A DNA stretch of 64,000 nt from Maridesulfovibrio zosterae DSM 11974. Its GTDB lineage: Bacteria > Desulfobacterota > Desulfovibrionia > Desulfovibrionales > Desulfovibrionaceae. The DNA is taken from contig NZ_AUDC01000019.1 of assembly GCF_000425265.1 (NCBI RefSeq), positions 36,835 to 100,834 of the forward strand, written 5' to 3'. A program made the translations under genes and the position numbers. The notes under the pieces were generated by a model. The model did not search any database and was not told where the DNA came from. It saw nothing but the letters and a program-made list of their open reading frames with translations. Shown here in pieces: positions 54,512 through 62,493 of this stretch; position 1 is the first letter of the stretch, and each line of letters opens with the position of its first letter.

Positions 54512-56006
54512 GCTTAAGGAAATAGTCTACTACAAAGGTGTATGTACGCTGGTCAGTGAATTTTGCACTTCAGGGAGTGACGATTCCAATATTGAGAGCG
54601 AACTTTCAAAAACAGTGGACGGCAAAATATATTATCGGGGAAGTTCGCTGCGCGGTGTTTTGCGCCACGAACTGGTCCGGTATTTCGGGGGCAAGTGTCG
54701 TGTCGGCGGTTATGCGGCTACTGAGCATGTGGATAAATCAAAAGTCTGTTCATGCAGCGTGTGCCGGGTCTTCGGAAGTTCGTCCAAGGCTGAGGCTGAA
54801 GAAAAGGACTTATTGCCCAGCAGAATCCATGTTTATACCGATCCGTTTGAAGACGTAGAAATCAGGGTTCGTAACGGTGTCGCTATTGAAAGAAGGACCG
54901 GAACAGCAGCAAATCACAAAAAATATAATTATGAAGCAGTGCTTCCCGGTGCCCGGTTCGCTTTTCTTCTGAGGATGGAAAACCCTTCAGATGAGGAAAT
55001 GCTAGCACTTGAACACATTCTCAAAGAGCTTAATGCCGGGCTGGTTTCAATAGGTCGCAAGGGAACAAGCGGCATGGGACGTGTCAGCGTGGAGTGTGAT
55101 AAATATGCGTTCGACTTTTCTAAACAGGAACAGGTTCTTCAGTATCTTGCCTCTCCAAAGAGACTTCCACAGGGTAAAAAACTTACGTTTGGTGGTGTGA
55201 AAGAAGAAGTCCCTGACTTTATGCATGTTGTTAATGGTAAGTTCCGGGCCGCGCTGCATTTTAATATTATTTTTCCTTCAACTTTCATTATTAATGATCC
55301 GCTGGAAGCTGCTCTCAGCGGACATAATCTGGCACCCGTAACTTTACAGGATAATAAACCACATCTGCCGGGCACTTCTTTACGTGGTGTCTTCCGGTCC
55401 CGTGCTGAGCGTATTCTTCGCACCCTCGGAAAAGATTGTTGCGATCCTTCTTTGACAAAGGATAACAAGCCGGACTTCCTGCCGGATCATATGCTCTTGT
55501 CCTGTTCCGGGAGCAAGAATCAGGAATGCGCTGCTTGTAGAGTTTTCGGGAAAACAGATTGGAAGTCGCGAGTTTCCTTTGCGGGCGGAATATATGCAGG
55601 CAGTTCGAGTTCTGATGAGCGTCCTGTACATGACCATGTGGCGATCGACAGGTTTCATGGTGGCGCACTTGATGGTGCCAAGTTCAGGGAGCAGGTTTGC
55701 CATGGAGCAATTTTTAAAGATTCCTTCATTCAGGTGCAGGATGTCTCTTTATGGGAATTCTACATATTGCTGATGACCTTTGCTGATTTTTATATGGGTG
55801 ACTTAAGCATTGGTTCCGGCACCCGAAACGGACACGGCAGGGTGTTCCCTGAGATGGAAAATAGTTGGATGGTCGTCTCGGCAGGAAACGAGCTTTACAG
55901 GTTTCGAATCACAGATCTGATGAAGTATCCCGCTTTGGAGCAGTTAGTCGAAATGATCGAAGGTGCATCAGAAGAGAAAGAAGAGGAAGAACGCCATGTT
56001 GCATAA
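54501..56006 (+). CDS. Fused double Cas7-group RAMP (two Csm3-like modules)
   Basis: A 501-residue protein with two Cas7 modules in tandem. Module 1 has KIYYRGSSLRGVLRHELV, CSCSVCRVFGSS, then SIGRKGTSGMGRVSV. Module 2 has KPHLPGTSLRGVFRSRAERIL, CAACRVFGKTDW, VHDHVAIDRF and GSGTRNGHGRV. It would occupy two backbone positions in the effector complex. Such fusions are typical of subtype III-D and its III-E relatives. ATG 54501 has GGGGAGG upstream. Confidence 0.85.
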   Translation: MQNELKEIVYYKGVCTLVSEFCTSGSDDSNIESELSKTVDGKIYYRGSSLRGVLRHELVRYFGGKCRVGGYAATEHVDKSKVCSCSVCRVFGSSSKAEAEEKDLLPSRIHVYTDPFEDVEIRVRNGVAIERRTGTAANHKKYNYEAVLPGARFAFLLRMENPSDEEMLALEHILKELNAGLVSIGRKGTSGMGRVSVECDKYAFDFSKQEQVLQYLASPKRLPQGKKLTFGGVKEEVPDFMHVVNGKFRAALHFNIIFPSTFIINDPLEAALSGHNLAPVTLQDNKPHLPGTSLRGVFRSRAERILRTLGKDCCDPSLTKDNKPDFLPDHMLLSCSGSKNQECAACRVFGKTDWKSRVSFAGGIYAGSSSSDERPVHDHVAIDRFHGGALDGAKFREQVCHGAIFKDSFIQVQDVSLWEFYILLMTFADFYMGDLSIGSGTRNGHGRVFPEMENSWMVVSAGNELYRFRITDLMKYPALEQLVEMIEGASEEKEEEERHVA

Positions 56007-56532
56007 CGTGACCATATATCGCGCCTGCGGTTCCTGCCCGGATAAATTCAGTGTAGGGCAGTTTGGACTGGACGCCGGGTTGGAAGTTCAGCTCAATGAA
56101 ACATTCAGTTCATGTGAATTAGAGAAGTTTGATTCGCAAACTATTGTGGACCGTGCATATTGTACCCAGTTCAGGGCATTCGGGAATGGCTGTCAGCTGT
56201 GGATCATGAATCTGGAAGAAGGGTTGCGTTTTACCGTGCTTTCAGAGAAACCGTTTTCTGTTTCAGGTTTTCTGGATTCTTCAGAAGTTGAACAGAGCGA
56301 GGTCTCATTAGCATGCCGGAGGACAGCATATCCCCTTGAAGGAGAGCCTCATGAGACCGGCGGATGGACGACATTGCGTATTCCACGGAAGCTTGATTAT
56401 CCAGGTTGTGATTCGAAGAAGACGGTCAGTCTGGAGGCTGTTGAATTGTTGGATGATGATGGTTTTGTGCAGCATGTGATGTTTACGGGGCTGATTTCAA
56501 ATGAGTCGAAAGGCGTGGAGGCGGCAGTATGA
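55996..56532 (+). CDS. Uncharacterised protein inside the III-D operon
   Basis: A 178-residue protein, soluble, with Cys in YRACGSCPDKF and a beta-rich middle (QLWIMNLEEGLRFTVLSEKPFSVSGF). It overlaps both neighbours, so it is made with the complex. By position it could correspond to Csx19, the III-D accessory protein, but I cannot see a signature. ATG 55996 has GAGGAAG upstream. Confidence 0.6.
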   Translation: MLHNVTIYRACGSCPDKFSVGQFGLDAGLEVQLNETFSSCELEKFDSQTIVDRAYCTQFRAFGNGCQLWIMNLEEGLRFTVLSEKPFSVSGFLDSSEVEQSEVSLACRRTAYPLEGEPHETGGWTTLRIPRKLDYPGCDSKKTVSLEAVELLDDDGFVQHVMFTGLISNESKGVEAAV

Positions 56533-58811
56533 AATATATCAGCATGGTGATCCATTTTGAGGCGGGTGATGACATCGACACCCTACTTAGCTCTCTTAAA
56601 AAGAGTGTGGAAAGTGAGGGTATTAAGTTTCGAACTGTTATTCAGCGTGAGAGTCTGCGCTGTTATGTCAACTTTGAAAGTGATCAGGACCGGGAGCGGA
56701 TGAAACAGCTATTTCCTATCAGCGTAAGCAAGGTTGGAAATTATTATACACAGTACAGTCGTCTTAATGGTTTTTTTAGCAACGACCGTTTTGCTGGGAG
56801 TAATAGAAAGGCCGGATCACATAAAAAAAGTAATGAGAGTAATAGAAAGACCGAACCTCACAAAAAAAGTAAGGTGCAAAGAAGGACTGGGGATGCATTT
56901 ATATATCCATACCATTTTGTAGGGCTGGACCATGATTGCAAGTCCTACACTGCAAATGAAAAAGATAACATATTTGTTGATAAATTTAGCGGAAGTTCAG
57001 GCAGGGTGTTATTTGAGATTGAAGTCGAGTCACCCATGATCATTGGCGCATGTCAGCAGGAACGCGATGGCAAACCTTCTTTTGTTTACCAATTTGAGAT
57101 TGACGGCAAGCCTGCCATCCCTGCCAGCAGTTTGAAAGGGATGCTTTCCTCCGTGATGGAAGCTGCCAGTAATTCTTCACTGCGAGTGCTCGGCGATTTG
57201 AATTATAGCTCAAGGAAGAATTATCGTGAGGGTCTTCCTTACTATGGTGTTCTTGTTGATAAAAATGGCGAACTTTATGTGAGGAAATTTAGGTCTGGAG
57301 TTGGGGAAAAAAAGAGAATCTGGTCTAAATTGATCGATAACTGGAAACTTAATGATCATTCTGCTACAGGTGAAATTTTTCGAGTAATTGATAAACAATT
57401 TGACCACAATAGGGAGCGTCAGGATTTTTTGGAGGAGGTGCAGGAGTATTTCCCTGCCGATGGCCATGAGTACGGTGTTTTTCGTATTCTGGGTAAGGAT
57501 AGTAAAAATGGAAAAGAAATACGTTTGATGCCTTCAAAAGCAGCAGATGGGTTTTTCTTAAGCTTTGAAATACATGGAAGAGAGTTTAGAGACTATCCTT
57601 TGGGAGAAGCTAAATCTCATTTCGAAGGATTGTGCGATTATTTCATGCAGCAAAATTTCAACGAGCAAAATGAGAGATTACGTCACCCTTATCTTCCGAG
57701 AGGAAGAAAGAGCGATTTTATAAATGGATATCCCACTGTTCGGCTAAAGGAAGGAGATATTGTCGCTTTTGACGTTGAATATGGTGAGGTTTCTGAGGTC
57801 TCTTTTTCGTCAATTTGGCGTATGGCTTATTATAATATTGATGAAAGTCAAGAATGTCTGAGTACAAATAAATTGTTTGGAAAAATAAATCCAAAATTTC
57901 TCCCCCCTTCGTCGAGTGGTGAATATATTGAAAAAGTGGAACTTACACCTGCTTCAGCCTTGCTTGGTTTTGTAGATGGAAACTCTGATGGTAAGGGTGC
58001 ATTGGCCGGACGGCTGAAGTTTGAGCATGCGTTAACCGCCAGTGAAGAAGCATTGGATAAAACGACTTTTTTGCCATTGCTCATGGCCCCGAAGCCTCCT
58101 TGTCCCGGTTTTTACTACACTACCGGGGAAAATTTGAAAGAATTGCGAAAACCTATGGGACGTAAGTTCTACCGTCACAGTGAAAGAACAAAGGATATCC
58201 CAAAGGCTGATGCTGTACCAAATAATAAGGAAGTGACACCGGTCAAAAAGGGTACTGTTTTTCAGACATATATCGATTTTGAAAATTGTTCGGATGCTGA
58301 AATCGGCATGCTGCTTTACGCTCTCAGGCCGGATGAAAAATTCCGTCATCAGCTTGGTATGGGAAAACCTTATGGCTATGGAAGGGTCAAAATCAGCTGT
58401 AAGGGCTTAATGTTTATTGACCGTGAAAAAAGATACGCTCCCGGTAGCTTACGAAATTGTTTTAGCCAACTTTACGGTGATTGCTACCTTGATCAGGATA
58501 TTGAAACTATTATGGCAGACCATGCCCATTGGGAATGGTTGAAGCGTCCAATGCGTGGGGTAAACAGTTTATCATTGTCTGAAGCAATTAAGAAATATGT
58601 TTCCGTTTTCAAGGAAGAACTTGGAAACGCACAGGCCATTGCCGATCTTGAAGCTATTGGCGATCCACAGGGAACTGAAGGTCTGGATGTGCGCTATGTG
58701 GGCTATCAGTGGTTTGTTAATAGAAAGAAAAAATATCGGACAGGAGAGCACACCTTGTTGGGTATTAACGAGTCCTTAGAGTTCAGGATAGATGATGAAC
58801 AAAACTCTTGA
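56529..58811 (+). CDS. Large Cas7-group RAMP, TIGR03986-like
   Basis: A 760-residue protein. Residues 1-85 form a small domain. Residues 90-117 are a tandem Lys/Ser repeat. The rest is a RAMP body with VESPMIIGACQQERDGK, KPAIPASSLKGMLSSVMEAA, ASALLGFVDG and HQLGMGKPYGYGRVKIS as the G-rich loop. This fits the large TIGR03986-type RAMP characteristic of subtype III-D. It should cap or extend the Cas7 filament. The gene has slightly more AT in its middle than its neighbours. Confidence 0.78.
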   Translation: MKYISMVIHFEAGDDIDTLLSSLKKSVESEGIKFRTVIQRESLRCYVNFESDQDRERMKQLFPISVSKVGNYYTQYSRLNGFFSNDRFAGSNRKAGSHKKSNESNRKTEPHKKSKVQRRTGDAFIYPYHFVGLDHDCKSYTANEKDNIFVDKFSGSSGRVLFEIEVESPMIIGACQQERDGKPSFVYQFEIDGKPAIPASSLKGMLSSVMEAASNSSLRVLGDLNYSSRKNYREGLPYYGVLVDKNGELYVRKFRSGVGEKKRIWSKLIDNWKLNDHSATGEIFRVIDKQFDHNRERQDFLEEVQEYFPADGHEYGVFRILGKDSKNGKEIRLMPSKAADGFFLSFEIHGREFRDYPLGEAKSHFEGLCDYFMQQNFNEQNERLRHPYLPRGRKSDFINGYPTVRLKEGDIVAFDVEYGEVSEVSFSSIWRMAYYNIDESQECLSTNKLFGKINPKFLPPSSSGEYIEKVELTPASALLGFVDGNSDGKGALAGRLKFEHALTASEEALDKTTFLPLLMAPKPPCPGFYYTTGENLKELRKPMGRKFYRHSERTKDIPKADAVPNNKEVTPVKKGTVFQTYIDFENCSDAEIGMLLYALRPDEKFRHQLGMGKPYGYGRVKISCKGLMFIDREKRYAPGSLRNCFSQLYGDCYLDQDIETIMADHAHWEWLKRPMRGVNSLSLSEAIKKYVSVFKEELGNAQAIADLEAIGDPQGTEGLDVRYVGYQWFVNRKKKYRTGEHTLLGINESLEFRIDDEQNS
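56799..56876 (+). repeat. 39-base tandem repeat inside the large RAMP gene
   Basis: Two units, 56799-56837 and 56838-56876, each starting AGTAATAGAAAG and encoding SNRKxxxHKKS. In-frame duplication of a basic linker. Confidence 0.85.
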
Positions 58812-59862
58812 GGAATATGTTGCAACCCACATAGAATCATACCTCCCGCTCCTGAGTACAAAAGTAAGCCGGTTCCGCATACCATTTGCGGGACCGGCCC
58901 GTTGGCCTTTTCTAGTGCGTGAGGAGGATGGCAGTCATTCTCTCATGACCAGCCGGATTCGTTCCCGGCTGGGATTGTTTTTGAAAAGCCATTTTTGCAG
59001 ATCATTTGAATATGCTGATTTCCGCAACCGGAGTTGTTCCGGATGCGCCAAGGCTGAGCTGTGCTCTTATCCCCGTCTTTTTATGCCTACATATAAGTGT
59101 AAAGGTAAAGTGCGCGATATTTCACCTCCTTTTGTGTTTAGTATTACCGAAGGTGGGCCGGCGCATGATGGCGAGCAGATTTATATGCTGAACCTGAATC
59201 TTTTCGGGCGGGCTGTTGAATTGGCGGAAATATTGGTTCCGGCTATGAATCATGTTCTCGATGAGATTGTATTCCCGGAAGTGGATTCAAAATGGTGGGG
59301 GGAACGTAACCTCGAACCCTATCGTCCTTTTTATTCATACAGGCCGAACAATTTGTTTTCCCATGGGGATTCGTCCGGGCTGGATTATGAGAGCTGCTGT
59401 TCGCTGGAATCTTCTGTTGCCGGAGAATTATCCGGCATTAATCTCGAAGGCAAATATGATGTTGCGGCTCATTTTCAGACGCCTTTTCAGATTATTGATG
59501 ATAAGGGCAACAGCTTAAAGTCTATGTCATTCCATAAATTGATCAGCAAGACGGTTACAAGATTGCGTGATATTAAACGCCATTACTATACCGGAAGCAT
59601 GGGCCGCTTTGCACCGAAGTTCTGGAAGGTGGCCGAGGGCGTAAAAGATGATCCGAATTTGCGTTATGTTCAGGCCCGCCGATATTCGCAGCGACAGGAA
59701 GCAAGCATAGATCTTTCCGGTATGTCCGGTAGCGTACGATATTTTGGTGTTCCTGGTTTTTATCTGCCTATACTTTTGGGCGGGAGTCTCGTTCATGTCG
59801 GAGGCAAAACTTCGCATGGACTTGGCTGTTTCTCTGTCAGTTTGCTAAATGGAGGTGAATGA
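58792..59862 (+). CDS. cas6: Cas6 pre-crRNA endonuclease
   Basis: A 356-residue protein of the long Cas6 class. A Cys cluster (CSGCAKAELC) lies near residue 80. The C-terminal ferredoxin-like domain ends in GVPGFYLPILLGGSLVHVGGKTSHGLGCFSV, the Cas6 G-rich loop. It would cut the hairpin repeats of both arrays. It overlaps the large RAMP gene by 20 bases and the ring nuclease start by one base or abuts it. Confidence 0.88.
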   Translation: MMNKTLEEYVATHIESYLPLLSTKVSRFRIPFAGPARWPFLVREEDGSHSLMTSRIRSRLGLFLKSHFCRSFEYADFRNRSCSGCAKAELCSYPRLFMPTYKCKGKVRDISPPFVFSITEGGPAHDGEQIYMLNLNLFGRAVELAEILVPAMNHVLDEIVFPEVDSKWWGERNLEPYRPFYSYRPNNLFSHGDSSGLDYESCCSLESSVAGELSGINLEGKYDVAAHFQTPFQIIDDKGNSLKSMSFHKLISKTVTRLRDIKRHYYTGSMGRFAPKFWKVAEGVKDDPNLRYVQARRYSQRQEASIDLSGMSGSVRYFGVPGFYLPILLGGSLVHVGGKTSHGLGCFSVSLLNGGE

Positions 59863-61058
59863 TGGGTGTAAATGATGGTGGAAAAAAGAATGGAGTTGCT
59901 TTGCTGGTATTAAGCGGGGTGAACCCTCAGCTTGTAACTGAAGCTCTTTATGCATTGCACCGGGAATGCGCAGACCCTGAATCGGAATATTATGATCTTG
60001 AGTACCCGGAGAAAGTACATGTTATAACGACTAAAGAAGGTCAGAATTCTCTTTATAGCGGTCTTGGATATGATGTGCGGACTATGAGCAAACAGAATGA
60101 GAAGAAGATACGCCGAGAAAGAGGAGAAAATCCCGGCAGTAAATTCAAGTCTTTCTGTGAGAATTACGGGCGTGAAGATGTCGTTTTTACACCGCAAAAT
60201 GTGCATGTGATCAGTGACGGAGGTAAACCACTTGTGGACATAACGAACGCCAAGGATTCCCGTATTGCTGAAGTTTTCATCATGCATGAGGTTATGGAGC
60301 TGGCCAAGCACAATACCATTTATGCCGTAATCGGCGGACGGGCCAGCATGAGTGTTTTTCTGTACACCACATTCCAAATATTGGGCGAAGGGGGACATAG
60401 GGTTTTCCATATTCCTGCTGGGAAAGAACTGATGGAAAGAAAGAAGCTTTTTTATCCGGCTTTGGATAAAAATACCGGGCAGCCAAAGAAAGAAGAGGAC
60501 GAGCTGATTGATTTGTGTGAGCTTCCGGTGTTTGCTTTGAGTGATGTAGATAAGGTCGCTGGATATAAGAAGGTTGCTTCACGGATTGTTGAAAGTCAGT
60601 TTATGTTTGATGGTCTTGAAGCCGTAATTGAGTTGAAGGCTGGTAAGGATTCAGTTTGTGGTGTTTTACGTGCTGATAAGTATGAGTTAGAATTGCAGGG
60701 GGCAAAATTATTTTTCTTTTTGTTGTTATTATTTAGCAAGGAAAAGGGCATTGTCCCTGCTCGTTTAAGCAAAAAGGCTAATATGGAAGATATAGCATAT
60801 GAAATTTTGGGTGATAATTCTAAATTCCCATATTATGCATTTAGAGATGATATGGGAGACATTCCAAAATATGTTTCTGATACAGCGAAAGAGCTGGCGA
60901 CATCTGCATTTTCTGTTTTTGGAACGGAATCCGTACCAGTTACGGATAGCACAAAAAAAGGAAAAAGGCCCAGCAGGTTTTATATCCCAAATCGCAGAAG
61001 TGTCGTCTTCAAGAATTTGCTTTCAGGATATAGCCCAGAGCCAATAAGATTTGATTAG
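59862..61058 (+). CDS. CARF ring nuclease of the NE0113 (TIGR02584-like) family
   Basis: A 398-residue protein. Its N-terminal CARF domain has ALLVLSGVNPQLVTEALYALHRE, VHVITTKEGQ and IGGRASMSVFLYTTFQILGE, the pattern of the NE0113-type CRISPR ring nucleases. These cleave cyclic oligoadenylate. The last 160 residues are a basic helical region of unknown role. I prefer ATG 59862 (6 bases after GGAGG) over ATG 59859. It is the last gene of the effector operon and is followed by a terminator. Confidence 0.82.
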   Translation: MGVNDGGKKNGVALLVLSGVNPQLVTEALYALHRECADPESEYYDLEYPEKVHVITTKEGQNSLYSGLGYDVRTMSKQNEKKIRRERGENPGSKFKSFCENYGREDVVFTPQNVHVISDGGKPLVDITNAKDSRIAEVFIMHEVMELAKHNTIYAVIGGRASMSVFLYTTFQILGEGGHRVFHIPAGKELMERKKLFYPALDKNTGQPKKEEDELIDLCELPVFALSDVDKVAGYKKVASRIVESQFMFDGLEAVIELKAGKDSVCGVLRADKYELELQGAKLFFFLLLLFSKEKGIVPARLSKKANMEDIAYEILGDNSKFPYYAFRDDMGDIPKYVSDTAKELATSAFSVFGTESVPVTDSTKKGKRPSRFYIPNRRSVVFKNLLSGYSPEPIRFD

Positions 61059-61087
61059 TTTTGCTTCTCGTGTTGTCTGTTACTATC

Positions 61088-61118
61088 CCCTGAGCATTTC
61101 CCGTGCTCAGGGCTTTTT
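61088..61118 (+). terminator. Terminator after the effector operon
   Basis: CCCTGAGCA (61088-61096) pairs with TGCTCAGGG (61104-61112), followed by CTTTTTG. Confidence 0.9.
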
Positions 61119-61143
61119 GTATTTATCAGATTTTATTTGGGAA

Positions 61144-61391
61144 TGTTAATTTTTTGCCGATTGCAGTTTTTCGAAGCTTGTGATTTTCATTATATGTGAT
61201 GCTTTTTTTAGTAAGGTCTTGAAAATAAAGTAAAAGATATTGGTCGCGAAATGCGAGTTTGTGGTGTGCTTCATGTGACCAGTAAGTTAATTTGTGTTAC
61301 TTGAAATGAGTGAAAAATGGGGGTATATAAGGTATTAGTTTAACTGGGTATAAAAAACGGTACCCGTTGAACGATTCCGCATACGGTACCC
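61144..61391 (+). promoter_or_regulatory. CRISPR leader 2
   Basis: Shares ordered sequence blocks with leader 1 (TTAATTTTTTGC, GATTGCAGTTTTT, ACTTGAAATGAGTG, GGGGGTATATAAG, GGTACCC). A truncated repeat at 61366-61383, together with the GGTACCC block, is duplicated directly before the first full repeat. Confidence 0.85.
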
Positions 61392-61632
61392 GTTGAACGA
61401 TTCCGCATAATGACAGCGGATTGAAACTCCCCTTATTTTCTATTTTATGTTTTTATTCTTGTTGAACTATTCCGCATAATGACAGCGGATTGAAACATAA
61501 CAATAAGTCCTATAAAGATATGCATACGTTGAACTATTCCGCATAATGACAGCGGATTGAAACTTGAAAAATTCATTTCTCCAGGAATTTTTTTTAGTTG
61601 AACGATTCCGCATAATGACAGCGGATTGAAAT
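61392..61632 (+). CRISPR. CRISPR array 2: four 36-base repeats, three spacers
   Basis: Repeats start at 61392, 61461, 61528 and 61597; spacers are 33, 31 and 33 bases. The repeat begins GTTGAACGATTCCGC and ends GCGGATTGAAAC. Repeats 2 and 3 carry T in place of G at position 8 (GTTGAACTATT). The last repeat ends in T rather than C, as distal repeats often decay. The stem is TCCGC/GCGGA, compared with TCTGC/GCAGA in array 1. Confidence 0.97.
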
Positions 61633-61635
61633 GAA

Positions 61636-61665
61636 AAAGCCGTCTTGAAATTTCAGGGCGGCTTT
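61636..61665. terminator. Hairpin terminator between array 2 and the RT gene
   Basis: AAAGCCGTCTTGAAA (61636-61650) pairs with TTTCAGGGCGGCTTT (61651-61665), with a G-U and a mismatch. It stands at the same place as the terminator of array 1 and also 4 bases after the convergent RT stop, so it may serve both. Confidence 0.7.
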
Positions 61666-61668
61666 CGT

Positions 61669-62493
61669 TTAGCGAATCTTTTTTCCAAGAAAGATAAACT
61701 GCTTGTCGGGCGGGACTATGCGTGTCTTTTGTGGGTGAAGTTCCAAACCCATCTTTTGCAACAATTTATCCACGTATTTGCGGGCTTTGATCGTTTCTTT
61801 TTCAGAGATGGTGAAGATGACGAAATCGTCTGCAAAGCGCACGAATGGCAGGTTCCTTGCCGAAAGGCTATTGTCAAATGGAGTCAGGAAGATGTTGCAA
61901 AGCAGCGGCGAGATGATGCTGCCCTGCGGGATCCCACGGCGTTGCTGGAAGATGCCTGTGCGCGGTGTTCCGGTTTTGATCCAGTCGAAAATCAGCGATT
62001 GGACATGACCGTGCGTTACATATTTTTTCACGGTCTTTTTCAATTGACGATGCGGAATTGAATCAAAGAATTTTGTTATATCCGCATCCAATGCCCAATT
62101 CATTCCGCATTTTATGAACTCTTGGGTTTTTCTCACAGCCATGTCCACGGAACGTCCAGGACGGTAACCATAACTATCCTGATGGAAATGCTTTTCCATT
62201 TGTGGTGTCAGCACGCATTGGACCGCTTTCTGGGCTAGTTTGTCGCGCAGGAATAAAGCGGATATTGTACGTTGCTTTCCTTTTGCATTTTTCAAGGGAA
62301 AAAGTCTGATCGTGCCGGGGCAATATTTACCAGTACGGATTTCATCTGCAAGTGTTATGAGGTGCAGAGGGAGGTTCCTTTCCATTTCAGCGCGGCTGAT
62401 TCCAGGCAACCACATGGCTTTGTCTCCGTTCAACTGTTTCCATGCCTTGTTAATGGTCTCGGGGCTGGTGATTTGTTGCAGCAGGTCAGTCAT
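61669..62493 (-). CDS. CRISPR-associated reverse transcriptase (free-standing, no Cas1 fusion)
   Basis: A 274-residue RT related to group II intron RTs. Domains seen: LFPLKNAKGKQRTISALFLRDKLAQKAV, YGYRPGRSV, ALDADITKFFDSI (first Asp), RRGIPQGSIISPLLCN, and VRFADDFVIF (catalytic FADD). It ends at FLGKKIR, so the thumb/X domain and endonuclease are absent. ATG 62493 has AAGGAGG upstream and overlaps cas1 by 8 bases. With Cas1-Cas2, it would allow spacers to be taken from RNA. Confidence 0.9.
   Translation of the reverse strand: MTDLLQQITSPETINKAWKQLNGDKAMWLPGISRAEMERNLPLHLITLADEIRTGKYCPGTIRLFPLKNAKGKQRTISALFLRDKLAQKAVQCVLTPQMEKHFHQDSYGYRPGRSVDMAVRKTQEFIKCGMNWALDADITKFFDSIPHRQLKKTVKKYVTHGHVQSLIFDWIKTGTPRTGIFQQRRGIPQGSIISPLLCNIFLTPFDNSLSARNLPFVRFADDFVIFTISEKETIKARKYVDKLLQKMGLELHPQKTRIVPPDKQFIFLGKKIR

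Noticed and set aside
50801..61058. Assignment of the Cas operon to subtype III-A or III-B.
   Set aside because: No Csm2/Csm4/Csm5 or Cmr1/Cmr3/Cmr4/Cmr6 order. The Csx10-like protein, fused Csm3 modules and the large TIGR03986-like RAMP fit III-D better.
61669..62493. Group II intron or retron origin for the RT.
   Set aside because: No intron RNA domains or msr/msd are seen, the maturase/thumb part is absent and the gene overlaps cas1.
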